A stretch of 64,000 nt of DNA from Thermodesulfitimonas autotrophica (lineage in GTDB: Bacteria; Bacillota; Desulfotomaculia; Desulfotomaculales; Ammonificaceae). The notes beneath the pieces were generated by a model, which was given only the letters and a program-made list of their open reading frames with translations, was not told the DNA's origin and made no database searches. How positions within the stretch are numbered: position 1 is the first letter of the stretch; every line of letters starts with the position of its first letter. A program made the translations under genes and the position numbers. Below are positions 1 to 9,401 of the stretch, piece by piece. Location of the stretch: the NCBI RefSeq assembly GCF_003815015.1, contig NZ_RKRE01000002.1, forward strand, positions 310,001 through 374,000. Reading direction: 5' to 3'.

Positions 1-26
1 ATACTCCTTTCCTTGTAATGAAAACG

Positions 27-1073
27 CTAACGTCGTGTAATTCGCAATTCTCCTTCTAATCCCACCCATTCATGGTATCCGAATTTAAGACGTCTCCGCG
101 AAATATCTACCCCCGCAGCAGCACCAATACTTCCTAAAGTACCTCTAACCGTGAGTTCTATCTTGTATCTGCCGGCACCTATAACCCACGTTCTTTCTCC
201 TTCAACCAAGTACGCTTTGCCTCCCAGGCCGATGCCTCCAATATCTCCGCTTGCTCCGGCCCACGCTTCGCCCGAAATGCCCAAACACTTAGTGGCTGCG
301 GTACCATTGCTCCTAAATTCAGGCAGTATAAGTACGCCTGTTTCTCCCGTAGCACTAAATTTAGGGGGCCATAGCGAAGCTTCTACCGATGATCGCTTAT
401 AAGAACCTATGTTGGCGTAATCCAGAGCTATCCCGATTCCGTAAGGGTATTCTGAGTCGAGCAAGTTTTTACCCTTTCTTTTCGGAATTGGGCGTGTATT
501 CTTCCCCGGCGTTACCTTCGAGTCCTGCTTCCGCAGTCCCAGCGGGTCGGTGAAGTTCACCGGGTTGTTCTCGACGTAGCTGTAGCCGTTCTGGCTCAGC
601 GGCATGCTCAAGAGGCCGGGGAAGGGGTCCTTAGAGATGAACCGCCCGACTTCCGGGTCGTAGTACCTTGCCCGCAGGTAGATGAAGCCGGTCTCCCGGT
701 CGTGCTGCTCCCCGGTGAAGCCGTAGGGGTTGTAGAGCACGTTTTCGTTCGCCCCGGGGAGCTTCCCGCCCGTCAGCGGCAGGCCGAAGGGGTCGTAGTC
801 GTATTTCGCCCGCTGCTTTCCGGCGGGAGTGACAAGCTGCCGCACGCTGCCCAGGCCGTCCTGCAGGTAGTAGAGCGGCTCCTGGGAAGCGGGTCTTGTG
901 TTGTCAAGGTGCGCCACGCTCAGGAGATCGAGGCCGTAGCTGTAGGCCGCCAGGTAGTTGCCTTCACCGTCGGCGGTGAGCAGCACTTCGGGCGCGTCCA
1001 GGCTCACGTCGTTGACGTAGCGGGTGACTTCCGCCTCAGGCGGCAGAAGCTCCGGATCGAGTTTCCCGTTCAA
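27..1073 (-). CDS. Orphan (displaced) Rhs tip with variable C-terminus, cassette C
   Basis: Roughly the first 180 residues are nearly identical to the C-terminal core of the large Rhs protein encoded at 3431-9250, including the core end PLYYLQDGLGSVRQL, the FTGEQHDRETGFIYLRARYYD motif region and the junction NPVNFTDPLGL. The shared stretch also covers the next residues, QDSKVTPGKNT. After that the sequence (about residues 195-348) is unrelated to the other two tips and is Gly-rich; I recognise no toxin fold. The start is a TTG inside the end of the upstream gene (4-base overlap), exactly where homology to the main Rhs gene begins (NGKL). No signal peptide is present, so alone it would not be exported. 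It is best read as a displaced tip cassette that can recombine onto the full-length gene; expression is uncertain. No matching immunity gene is visible because the window ends here. Confidence 0.75.
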   Translation of the reverse strand: MNGKLDPELLPPEAEVTRYVNDVSLDAPEVLLTADGEGNYLAAYSYGLDLLSVAHLDNTRPASQEPLYYLQDGLGSVRQLVTPAGKQRAKYDYDPFGLPLTGGKLPGANENVLYNPYGFTGEQHDRETGFIYLRARYYDPEVGRFISKDPFPGLLSMPLSQNGYSYVENNPVNFTDPLGLRKQDSKVTPGKNTRPIPKRKGKNLLDSEYPYGIGIALDYANIGSYKRSSVEASLWPPKFSATGETGVLILPEFRSNGTAATKCLGISGEAWAGASGDIGGIGLGGKAYLVEGERTWVIGAGRYKIELTVRGTLGSIGAAAGVDISRRRLKFGYHEWVGLEGELRITRR

Positions 1074-1789
1074 TTCTCAAAATGCGCGCCACATTTTGGG
1101 CAGGCTGTTGCATCTCGAGGAACGGAAGCCTGGCAGGCAGAGCAGGTCCATTCCCTGTAAAGATTAGGGAAGCGTGACCGCCATAATTTCCTCAAGGTGG
1201 TGATATATATGGCAACTACAATAACTGCCACGATCATGCTTCCTGACGCAGGAAAATTCCACACCAACACAAGTACCAGGATTATCCCGATCAGCAACGG
1301 AAAGCAAACTAACCAGTCAAGCCATATCCACTGCTTATAGCCCGCCTCTTTTTTTGCTATCTTAGGTTTATCTTTTACTTTTGTTTCAGATTCGCAGCTT
1401 GCATCCCACAGGCTCATTTCTGCGGTTAATAACGCCCAAAAGTTCTTAGTTTTAAAAACAGTATTTTTTCGGGGAAGGTCGAAAGATTGACCAAAAGACC
1501 AGATAGACCATATATATACGATACTTCCAATAAAACCTCCGATTCCTAAAACAACCGCTTCTCCCAGAAGTCCCCAAAATCCGTACCGCTTCCCCCAGTA
1601 AAATATTCCTTCGGGAAAAAGTAACTTAAAGGTAGGAAAGGCCATTATAAATATCGCGACTGCTGTGAGTGAAGCAATTTTGAGCATAAAGCATTTTATT
1701 CGCCGCCGCCGGTATATAGCTATCGGGATTACTATTCCTAAACCCATAATCAGGAATACCGTTATAAACCACAGAACCACAGGGTCCAT
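1070..1789 (-). CDS. Membrane protein with C-terminal zinc ribbon; possible immunity protein for tip B
   Basis: I do not recognise the family. About five hydrophobic segments are visible, two near the N-terminus, one near residue 75-100 and two near 165-200. A C-terminal zinc-ribbon-like motif follows, with paired cysteines CSACQ and CPKCG in the last 25 residues. The ATG at 1789 is chosen over the GTG at 1798 because GAGAGG lies about nine bases before it. The gene sits directly downstream of displaced Rhs tip B and directly upstream of tip C, and its stop codon falls at the point where Rhs homology resumes. In Rhs and WapA loci a small gene after each variable tip usually encodes the cognate immunity protein, so that role is inferred from position only. 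A general zinc-ribbon membrane protein is the alternative. Confidence 0.6.
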   Translation of the reverse strand: MDPVVLWFITVFLIMGLGIVIPIAIYRRRRIKCFMLKIASLTAVAIFIMAFPTFKLLFPEGIFYWGKRYGFWGLLGEAVVLGIGGFIGSIVYIWSIWSFGQSFDLPRKNTVFKTKNFWALLTAEMSLWDASCESETKVKDKPKIAKKEAGYKQWIWLDWLVCFPLLIGIILVLVLVWNFPASGSMIVAVIVVAIYITTLRKLWRSRFPNLYREWTCSACQASVPRDATACPKCGAHFEN

Positions 1790-1839
1790 TTTGTTCACCC
1801 TCTCAAATTATCTTACACAAGTTACCTTACCATGTTAAA

Positions 1840-2745
1840 TTAGGCAGCGTCTCGCTTCTGTTTCTTAGGCGGATGCCCTGGTTTAGGTACAGGCGGTCTG
1901 GGTCTAACTTTCTTTCTGGGCTGCAGGGTTATTTCTTCTGCCAACCCTTTTGCGAAATTATAAGTTGCCGTAGTTTTCCCTATGCCCACAGAAAGCCCTT
2001 TAGCGATAGTGCCTACCATACCACTTGCAACTCGGCCCACACCGCCAGTAAGTAGCCCCAAACCTCCCAGAGCCAGAGAAGTGTTACGTTCTGCCTTGGA
2101 AATCTTGCCTTGCCTATACTGCCATTCGGTATAACCCATAGATACTCCGGTTACGACAAATCCTGCAAATGTTGCTACACCAATAATAACAGGTGAACTA
2201 ACTGCTAAACCTACTAAACCTACCGCTAAGAAAGAGCCGCTTGTTATAGCCAACCCAACTTTGAACCAATCCTTTCCGCTCGGGTCCACTAAGTTTACCG
2301 GGTTATTCAACACGTAGAGATACGCGTTTAAACTCAGCGGGTTGAACACCGTCCCCGGCACCGGGTCGCGGCTCATAAACCGCCCGGTCTCCGGGTCGTA
2401 GTACCGCGCCCGCAGGTAGATGAAGCCGGTCTCCCGGTCGTGCTGCTCCCCGGTGAAGCCGTAGGGGTTGTAAAGCACGTTGGCGTTCGCGCCGGGGAGC
2501 TTACCTCCCGTCAGCGGCAGGCCGAAGGGGTCGTAGTCGTACTTCGCCCGCGGGCGGCCGGCAGGCGTCACCAACTGCCTGACGCTGCCCAGGCCGTCCT
2601 GGAGGTAGTAGAGCGGCTCCTGCGCCTTGGGACGAGTGTTGTCAAGGTGCTCGATGCTCAAGAGATCGAGGCCGTAGCTGTAGGCCGCCCGGTAGTTGCC
2701 TTCAGCGTCGGCGGTGAGCAGCACTTCGGGCGCCTCCAGGCTCAC
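1840..2745 (-). CDS. Orphan (displaced) Rhs tip with variable C-terminus, cassette B, 5' truncated
   Basis: It encodes the Rhs core end almost identically to the full-length gene, then diverges after NPVNLVDPSGKDW into a different 150-residue tail with two or three hydrophobic Gly/Ala-rich segments and a basic, Pro-rich end. Homology to the main Rhs protein actually starts upstream at about 2820 (GWYKNG), but that extension is closed by an in-frame TGA at about 2839-2841 and contains no ATG, GTG or TTG before the GTG at 2745. That GTG lies inside conserved core sequence and lacks a good ribosome binding site. The cassette is therefore probably a silent donor or remnant rather than an independently translated gene. 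The hydrophobic tail could be a membrane-active toxin domain, which is inference. Confidence 0.7.
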   Translation of the reverse strand: MSLEAPEVLLTADAEGNYRAAYSYGLDLLSIEHLDNTRPKAQEPLYYLQDGLGSVRQLVTPAGRPRAKYDYDPFGLPLTGGKLPGANANVLYNPYGFTGEQHDRETGFIYLRARYYDPETGRFMSRDPVPGTVFNPLSLNAYLYVLNNPVNLVDPSGKDWFKVGLAITSGSFLAVGLVGLAVSSPVIIGVATFAGFVVTGVSMGYTEWQYRQGKISKAERNTSLALGGLGLLTGGVGRVASGMVGTIAKGLSVGIGKTTATYNFAKGLAEEITLQPRKKVRPRPPVPKPGHPPKKQKRDAA

Positions 2746-2850
2746 GTCGTTGACGTAGCGGGTGACCGCCGCTTCCGGGGGCAGAAGCTCCGGGTCGATC
2801 CCGCCGTTCTTGTACCAGCCGAGGCAGCAGCATGCGCCTCACCTGGAGCA

Positions 2851-3441
2851 TTATTCCTCAATTTTTGTTAGTTCCGGAGAAGACTTTGACTTCTTTTTCG
2901 CCCGGCTTAACAATGACAAACTGTAAGTCAATGCTGCCAGAGAGCTTAACGACAAAGTTACCGAATCTGGCAGATTACCACTAAATATGAATGTAACTAT
3001 AGCCACTAAAAGAAAACCTTTTACTGTGATTTTTACTGTAAATTTCTCTAATTCCGGGTCAATCTCAGTTGCCACAAACCAAATAAAAACCGTCACTAAA
3101 AAGATCAGTTGTGCCGGTAAAATTGTTAGAACAGCATTTATTGAAACAGCCCTTGTTAAAACCAATGCTACATAAAATGGCATTGCTAACAAAACTGCTC
3201 TCCCAACGCATTTGGGGAGATTTACCAAAATTGGTGTATAATTTCCTAAGTGATAAATCCGAAAAACATAATAAAGTACGAAAGAGTTAAACAAAACTGA
3301 ATATTTCCAAAGCATATGCTCACGATATCTTTGGGGTTTACCTAACAGATGCTGAGATATGACTACTCCAAACAGAGCGGCAATAGCCAGCCCTGCTACC
3401 ATATAAATTGGCGGCAAAAACCTCCTTTTCTTATCTTTCAT
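2851..3441 (-). CDS. Small integral membrane protein, possible immunity protein of the full-length Rhs
   Basis: A 196-residue protein with about six hydrophobic segments and a lysine-rich, charged C-terminus. I do not recognise a named family. It is noticeably more AT-rich than the Rhs gene and the neighbouring metabolic operon, which fits the mosaic composition of Rhs tip/immunity cassettes. Its ATG lies 11 bases inside the end of the full-length rhs gene, so the two are translationally coupled. Its stop is followed after about 30 bases by the renewed Rhs-core homology of displaced tip B. Position directly after the variable tip suggests a cognate immunity protein; the membrane topology would suit protection against a toxin acting at the membrane. 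This is inference from gene order. Confidence 0.6.
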   Translation of the reverse strand: MKDKKRRFLPPIYMVAGLAIAALFGVVISQHLLGKPQRYREHMLWKYSVLFNSFVLYYVFRIYHLGNYTPILVNLPKCVGRAVLLAMPFYVALVLTRAVSINAVLTILPAQLIFLVTVFIWFVATEIDPELEKFTVKITVKGFLLVAIVTFIFSGNLPDSVTLSLSSLAALTYSLSLLSRAKKKSKSSPELTKIEE

Positions 3442-6400
3442 AAGCGTTCCAACCCTTCATAAAACCCTTTTTAAAAGTTCTTAAGTCTTCAATTAAAAGG
3501 TACCACCCTATAACCGGAACAGCTTTCGCAATAATCCTCCCCCCAGCGCGAGGTACTATAAGTCCCTCTTTTACTGCCATACTATAGCCTTTAGCTATTG
3601 GCATCCCCGCGCCTGTTAAAACGTCCTCAAGCCCGTATTCACTCAGCCACTCGTTAACGCCGCCTTTAAGCCCACTCCACGTTTTCCCGGTATAATATTT
3701 GGCGTTACCTTTTATTCCCTCCCAGTTTATGCCCAGTTGAGTAGTTACCTTCTTCGCGCTTCTGCCCGGGGGTTTCAGAGTATTCTTCCCCGGCGTTACC
3801 TTCGAGTCCTGCCTCCGCAGTCCCAGCGGGTCAATGAAGTTCACCGGGTTGTTCTCGACGTAGCTGTAGCCGTTCTGGCTCAGCGGCAGGCTCAAGAGGC
3901 CGGGGAAGGGGTCCTTAGAGATGAACCGCCCGGTCTCCGGGTCGTAGTACCTTGCCCGCAGGTAGATGAAGCCGGTCTCCCGGTCGTGCTGCTCCCCGGT
4001 GAAGCCGTAGGGGTTGTAAAGCACGTTGGCGTTCGCGCCGGGGAGCTTCCCGCCCGTCAGCGGCAGGCCGAAGGGGTCGTAGTCGTATTTCGCCCGCTGG
4101 TTTCCGGCGGGGGTGACAAGCTGCCTGACGCTGCCCAGGCCGTCGTGCAGGTAGTAGAGCGGCTCCTGGGAAGCGGGTCTTGTGTTGTCAAGGTGCTCGA
4201 CGCTCAGGAGATCGAGGCCGTAGCTGTAGGCCGCCAGGTAGTTGCCTTCAGCGTCGGCGGTCAGCAGCACTTCGGGCGCGTCCAGGCTCACGTCGTTGAC
4301 GTAGCGGGTGACTTCCGCTTCCGGGGGCAGGAGGCCCGGTTCGAGCTTGCCGTTCTTGTACCAGCCTAAGTGCTTGCCCTTCAGCCAGCCTAAGTGCTTC
4401 CCTCGGTCGGTGTGCTCCTCGCCGCGGCCGTAGCCGCCGCCGTGGCCGCCGCCGGAATTACCGCCGGCGTTGCCGCCACCTTGGCCCTGGCCGTTGCCGC
4501 CGGCGTTGCTGTGGGCGGGCGGCCCGCCCCCCTTCGCTTCGGCCAGCGGCACCGGGGCCGGGAAGAAGACCCCGCCGTTCGCGGTTAGCTTCTGCGGCCC
4601 GCGCTCCTGGTTCTCGTTTCTATTCTTATCGGCCTTTTCCTCTTTTCCTTTCGCCCGCTTCTTCACCGCCGGGTTGGCGGTGACTTTCAACAGCCGGTTG
4701 CCGTCCCCGTCGTAGCCGTAAAGCGCCCAGGCGCCGTTTTTCTTTTGCACCTCGGTCAGCCGCCCCGCCGGGTCGTAGCCGTAGGCGGTGAAAAGCTCCC
4801 CGTCCTTATACGCCGCAACCAGGTTGCCCGCCGCGTCGTAGTCGTAGGCGAAGGCGACATCGGGCAGGGTCCGGCCAATTAACTGGTTGGCTGCGTCGTA
4901 GCGGTAGGTGACGGTGCGGGTCTCGTCTTTTGAGACCCGCGTTTCCGCGACCCGGTTGCCCAGGGCGTCGTAGGTGTAGGTCCAGCTTTCCCCGTCAGAA
5001 GCAGTAGCCTCAATAAGCTGGCCGCACGGGTCGTAGCGGTAGCGGACCGTCTTTTCGTCGTCGCCCAGAAGCTGTTTGAGCAGGACGCGGTTGCCCGCCG
5101 GGTCGTAGGCGTAGGCGAAGCGGGAGAGGAGCTTCCCGGCGGTGTTTGTATGGGCGATTTCCGCCAGGCGCCCCGCCGGGTCGTAGGCATAGCTGCTCTC
5201 CACGCCGTTCGGCAGAAGCGCCTTCAGCAGCCGCCCCGCCGGGTCGTAGGCGTAACGCGTGGTCTCGCCGCGCCGGTCGGTGACCGTGGTGAGCCGCCCC
5301 GCCGGGTCGTAGGCGTAGGCGGTTTCCTTCCCGTCGGGGTAGGTGAGGCGGGCGCGGTTGCCCGCCGGGTCGTAACTGTAGCGCACCGTTTGCCCCAGCG
5401 GATCGGTGACCGCGGTAAGTCGGCCTAAAATATCGTATTCGTAAGCGGTGGTGCCGGCGGGGTCCGCCATCTTGGTCCGGCGGCCCGCGGCATCGTAAAC
5501 ATAAGCTGTTTTGGTCCCGTCGGGGTAGAGGATCGCCGTCAGGCGGTTCAAGGGGTCGTATTCGTAGCGGGTGGTTTCGCCCGCCGGGCTGGTTTTCGCC
5601 GTCAGGTTGCCCGCCGGGTCGTACTCATAGCGCGTCTCCCGGCCCAAGGGGTCGGTGACGCAGGTGAGGCGCCCGGCGGAGTCGTAAGCGTAGCGGGTCA
5701 AAAAGCCGGCGGCGTTGATCACCCCGGTCAGGTTGCCGGCGGCGTCGTACTGGTAGCGGGTCTCGCTGCCCACCGCGTCCACCACGGAGGCCAGGCGGTC
5801 CAGCGGGTCGTAGTTGTACCGCGTGGTGTGGCCGTTCGGGTCGGTGACGGCGATAAGGTCCCCCGCCGCGTCGTAACTGTATTTGGTCGTGTTGCCCAGG
5901 GCGTCGCTGACGCTGGTCAGCCGCCCGGCCGGGTCGTAGGCGTATTCCACCGTGCGGCCGGTGGCGTCGGTGACTCTCACCAGGTTGCTTTCGGGGTCGT
6001 AGGCGAAGGCGGTTTTATTGCCCAACGGGTCAACGACGGCGGTGCGGTTCCCCACCGGGTCGTAGGCGTAACGCCAGGTGTGGCCGTTCGGGTCGGTGAC
6101 GGCGACAAGGTTGCCGTCTTTGTCGTAGGCAAAACCGGCCTTATGCCCGAGGGCGTTGGTGACCCCGGTGAGCCGGTCGAGCGGGTCGTAAGCGAAGCGG
6201 GTGGCCGCCCCCGCCGGGTCGCGGTAAAGGATCAGGTTGCCCGCCGCATCGTAGGCGTACTCGCTGCGCGCGCCCAGAGGGTCAACGACCGCCGTCAATT
6301 GGTTAAGCTCGTCCCAGCAGTAGGCGGTGGTGTGGCCCCGCGGGTCGGTGATGCCGGTCAGGTTGTCGCTGTCGTCGTAGCGGTAGCGGGTGGTGCCGCC

Positions 6401-9250
6401 GTCCGGGCCGGTCACCTTGATAAGCCGCCCGGCCGGGTCGTAGTCATAGCGGGTGGTGCCGCCCCGCGGGTCGGTGACCGCCGTCAGGTTGCCCTCGGGA
6501 TCGTATTCGTAGCGGGTAACGTAGCCGAGGGCGTCCCGCGCCTCCGTTAACTGGTCGCGCGCATCGTAGCGGTAGCGGGCGGTACGCCCCAGGGGGTCGG
6601 TGACCGCCGTCAGGTTGCCGTTGGCGTCGTAGGAATAGCGCGTGGTGCAGCCGTTGGGGTCGGTGACGCTCAGGAGGTTGCCGCGCCCGTCGTAGGTGTA
6701 GGTGGTGGTGTGGCCGCGCCGGTCGGTGCCGCTCAGGAGCTGCCCGGCGGCGTCGTGCCGGTAGCGGGCGGTGTGGCCGCGCGGGTCGGTGACGGCGGCG
6801 AGATTGCCGAAGGCGTCGTAGCCATAAATCCAGGCGTTTCCTTCGGGGGTGGAAAGCCCGGTGATCCGGCCCCAGAGGTCGCGCGTAACGACGGTTTTCC
6901 CGCCCGCGGGGTCGGTGATGGCGACTGCGTTGCCGCGGGCGTCGTAGGCAAAGCGCAGGCACCGCCCGGCGGGGTCCGCCGCCGCGGTCAGGTTATTTTC
7001 GGCGTCGTAGGCATAGGTGTACCGGCGGCCGGCGGGACCGGCGGTTTGGGTCAGGTTGCCGCGCGCGTCATAGGTATAGGTGGTGGTCCGGCCCGCCGGG
7101 TCGGTGACGGCAGCGATCTCGCCGTTCGCGTACCGGTAGCGCCAGGTGCGGCCCAAGGGGTCGGTGACCGCGGTAGCCCAGTAGTTTTCGTCGTAGCAGA
7201 TGACGGTCTGGTAGCCCCGGCCGTCTTGGTAAACGGTCCGGTGGCCTGCCGGGTCGTAGGTGAAGGCGCAGGTGTGGCCCTGGCTGTCCCGCTGAAGCAC
7301 CACCCGGTCTGCACTGTCGTAAATGTTTTCGAGGATCAGGTTGCCCGCCGGGGCGATGAGCCGCACCAGCCGGTGGCGGTCGTCGTAGGCGTAGCGTGTG
7401 GTGTGGCCGTTCGGGTCGGTGACGGCGACAAGGTCCCCCGCCGCGTCGTAGGTGTAGCGGAAGGTGCGGCCCAAGGGGTCGGTGACCGCGGTGAGGCGGT
7501 TTTCGCTGTCGCTGGTAAAGGTCAAGGCGCGGCCGAAGGGGTCGCTGACGCGGGTGAGCTGGCCGGCGGCGTTGTAGAAAAGGGCGAGGGTGGCGCCGTT
7601 TTTATCCGCGACCCGGGCCAGCCGCCCGGCGGGGTCGAAGTGGTAAACGACGCCCTCTTTGGCGGTCAGCGTCCAGTTGCCCCCGCGGCCGCCCCGCAGG
7701 ACGTCGTAAACGCCTGCAGTCAGCGGGGTGTAGCCGCCGCGGCCGTCGGGTTTAAAATAGGTGCAGGCGCCGTCGCCGCGGGTAACCCCCACGGTCCCGT
7801 CCTGGTAGAAGGCGAGCCTGCGGTTGTAGTTATGGTCCCAGCCGAAGCCCAAGGGTCCCCGGTAGGGCAACCGGGCGTTGTAGGTGCGGGTGAACTCCAG
7901 CGCTAAGCCCCGCTCGACCGGGGCAAGACCGCCCGGCTCCCCGAAGGCGGCGGGGGTGACCTTAAAGGAAAGCGCCGCGCCCCGCACGGGGATGAGGACG
8001 TCCTGCTGGACGGCGTAGTAGTTGCCGGTGGCCGGGTTTACCGGCTCGCCGGCGGGCGGGTTGTTTTTCGCCTTCCCCGCCGTGGCGTCGCGCCTTGGGT
8101 CGGGCGGCGGCTTCGGTTTGTTATACGCACCGCTGCGCGCGGGGTCGGGGACGAGGAGGTACCAGCCGGAGACGATGTGGTTCGTGGCGGTAAGACCGCT
8201 GGCGGCGGCGATGCGGGTGTGCTTCGCACCGTCCCGGTAGTAAAAGGCGGCGATTTCCCAGAGGGTGTCGCCGGGCTGGGCCTGGTAGATGAGGAAGCGC
8301 CGGGCGGCGGAAGGCGGGCTCTCACCGGCGTCGTTCACCGCCTTGGCGGATAGTTCGTGGGTGGCGTTTTTACTGATGTTTCCGGTGCCGAAGGTGCAGG
8401 ACCAGGAGCCGTTTGCGCTGTAGTGGGTGGCGTAGCGGGTGCCGTCCACGAAGACCCTGACCGTGGTGCCCGGCTGGGTGGTGCCGCTGGCGGTGAGGTA
8501 GCCGCTGGTGTGGTTGATGCTCAAGCCGGTGACGGACGGCGCCGGCGGCGGCTGGGGCTGCGGTTCGGGCGGCGGCGGCGGGGAGGGCGGCGCGGCCGCG
8601 CTGCGCACGGTAACCGAACCGGTGATCGCGTAAATGGCGTACTTGTCCTGGGGGATAATCTTGATGACGTACACCCCGTCACGGGCCGGGCCGCTGTCCG
8701 TCCGGCCGTTCCAGGTGACGCTGTTTACGCCGGCGGGAAAGTAACGGTTGTCACATAAGGTATAAACCCGGACGCCGTCCTTATAAATGAGGATGTCTGT
8801 TACGTGGGGCAGGTCGTACCGCCAGGTGATGGTGGTGGCGCCGCCCTGGGAGGAAAACGGGTCGGGCAGGATGCTGATGAGTTCGCCGGGGTCGGCGGCT
8901 GCGGGGGCGGTGAGGGGGTTTAGGCAATCCACCAGCGCGGCGCCCCATTTTTTAACCCCTGCCGCGAGGGACCGGAAACCGGTGCGGTGTTCGCGCAGCG
9001 CTGCGGCGACGGATGCGGCGCCGTGGTCTTGCAGCCGGTCTTCAAGGCCCGTCCACAACCAGCGGGCGGTGACGGTGAGGCTGTACCGCCAGCCGGCGCA
9101 TTCCGCCCGCACCTTGGCCGTAAGTTCCGCGCCGCTCACCTCCTGCTGCAGGCTGCGGATGAGACCGTCGAAGGCGCCGAGATACAAAGCGAAAACCAGC
9201 AGGACGGCGACGGCGCGGGTAAAGCTCCGGCGGCGGTGCCAGAAGCGCAC
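3431..9250 (-). CDS. Full-length Rhs/YD-repeat cell-surface protein with LysM domain and variable C-terminal tip
   Basis: A 1939-residue giant. The GTG start at 9250 follows GGGGAGGAG. Residues about 10-35 form a signal or anchor segment. An FlgD-like Ig region (about 130-215), a Pro-rich linker and a second Ig-like module (about 235-315) follow, then a LysM motif (about 320-370, QPGDTLWEIAAFYYRDG) that would bind peptidoglycan. A YD-repeat entry domain (NPATGNYY, about 410) leads into several dozen YD repeats of the TRYxYDxxGxL type to about residue 1590. Next comes a Gly-rich spacer, then the Rhs core end (about 1640-1810) with GLGSVRQL and NPVNFIDPLGL. The last 125 residues are unique and form the presumed toxic tip. 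By analogy with Rhs and WapA proteins, the YD repeats should form a shell that encloses the tip. The family and architecture are clear; the toxic activity is not identified. Confidence 0.93.
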   Translation of the reverse strand: MRFWHRRRSFTRAVAVLLVFALYLGAFDGLIRSLQQEVSGAELTAKVRAECAGWRYSLTVTARWLWTGLEDRLQDHGAASVAAALREHRTGFRSLAAGVKKWGAALVDCLNPLTAPAAADPGELISILPDPFSSQGGATTITWRYDLPHVTDILIYKDGVRVYTLCDNRYFPAGVNSVTWNGRTDSGPARDGVYVIKIIPQDKYAIYAITGSVTVRSAAAPPSPPPPPEPQPQPPPAPSVTGLSINHTSGYLTASGTTQPGTTVRVFVDGTRYATHYSANGSWSCTFGTGNISKNATHELSAKAVNDAGESPPSAARRFLIYQAQPGDTLWEIAAFYYRDGAKHTRIAAASGLTATNHIVSGWYLLVPDPARSGAYNKPKPPPDPRRDATAGKAKNNPPAGEPVNPATGNYYAVQQDVLIPVRGAALSFKVTPAAFGEPGGLAPVERGLALEFTRTYNARLPYRGPLGFGWDHNYNRRLAFYQDGTVGVTRGDGACTYFKPDGRGGYTPLTAGVYDVLRGGRGGNWTLTAKEGVVYHFDPAGRLARVADKNGATLALFYNAAGQLTRVSDPFGRALTFTSDSENRLTAVTDPLGRTFRYTYDAAGDLVAVTDPNGHTTRYAYDDRHRLVRLIAPAGNLILENIYDSADRVVLQRDSQGHTCAFTYDPAGHRTVYQDGRGYQTVICYDENYWATAVTDPLGRTWRYRYANGEIAAVTDPAGRTTTYTYDARGNLTQTAGPAGRRYTYAYDAENNLTAAADPAGRCLRFAYDARGNAVAITDPAGGKTVVTRDLWGRITGLSTPEGNAWIYGYDAFGNLAAVTDPRGHTARYRHDAAGQLLSGTDRRGHTTTYTYDGRGNLLSVTDPNGCTTRYSYDANGNLTAVTDPLGRTARYRYDARDQLTEARDALGYVTRYEYDPEGNLTAVTDPRGGTTRYDYDPAGRLIKVTGPDGGTTRYRYDDSDNLTGITDPRGHTTAYCWDELNQLTAVVDPLGARSEYAYDAAGNLILYRDPAGAATRFAYDPLDRLTGVTNALGHKAGFAYDKDGNLVAVTDPNGHTWRYAYDPVGNRTAVVDPLGNKTAFAYDPESNLVRVTDATGRTVEYAYDPAGRLTSVSDALGNTTKYSYDAAGDLIAVTDPNGHTTRYNYDPLDRLASVVDAVGSETRYQYDAAGNLTGVINAAGFLTRYAYDSAGRLTCVTDPLGRETRYEYDPAGNLTAKTSPAGETTRYEYDPLNRLTAILYPDGTKTAYVYDAAGRRTKMADPAGTTAYEYDILGRLTAVTDPLGQTVRYSYDPAGNRARLTYPDGKETAYAYDPAGRLTTVTDRRGETTRYAYDPAGRLLKALLPNGVESSYAYDPAGRLAEIAHTNTAGKLLSRFAYAYDPAGNRVLLKQLLGDDEKTVRYRYDPCGQLIEATASDGESWTYTYDALGNRVAETRVSKDETRTVTYRYDAANQLIGRTLPDVAFAYDYDAAGNLVAAYKDGELFTAYGYDPAGRLTEVQKKNGAWALYGYDGDGNRLLKVTANPAVKKRAKGKEEKADKNRNENQERGPQKLTANGGVFFPAPVPLAEAKGGGPPAHSNAGGNGQGQGGGNAGGNSGGGHGGGYGRGEEHTDRGKHLGWLKGKHLGWYKNGKLEPGLLPPEAEVTRYVNDVSLDAPEVLLTADAEGNYLAAYSYGLDLLSVEHLDNTRPASQEPLYYLHDGLGSVRQLVTPAGNQRAKYDYDPFGLPLTGGKLPGANANVLYNPYGFTGEQHDRETGFIYLRARYYDPETGRFISKDPFPGLLSLPLSQNGYSYVENNPVNFIDPLGLRRQDSKVTPGKNTLKPPGRSAKKVTTQLGINWEGIKGNAKYYTGKTWSGLKGGVNEWLSEYGLEDVLTGAGMPIAKGYSMAVKEGLIVPRAGGRIIAKAVPVIGWYLLIEDLRTFKKGFMKGWNAYER

Positions 9251-9372
9251 GGCTTTCTCCTCCCCGTGGCGCAGCAGGCCGCGGCCCGGGCTTTAAGCTG
9301 TGCGCCGTGTTCCCGCCGCGCGGCGTGGCTATTTTTCTTATCGTTGGCGAAAACTGCCAGCCATTGAGGAAA

Positions 9373-9401
9373 TGGTATCGAAAAATGTTGCTTATTGTCA
9401 A
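9373..9401 (-). promoter_or_regulatory. Candidate sigma-A promoter for the rhs locus
   Basis: On the minus strand TTGACA (9396-9401) is followed after 17 bases by ATACCA (9373-9378). The -35 box is perfect and the -10 box weak. It lies after the terminator of the upstream operon and about 120 bases before the rhs start codon, so a fairly long 5' leader is predicted. I found no recognisable riboswitch in that leader. Confidence 0.5.

Noticed and set aside
4394-8240. Many plus-strand frames with repeated VGDGDKV peptides across the rhs gene
   Set aside because: They are reverse-strand reflections of the YD repeats, whose periodic codons keep several frames open.
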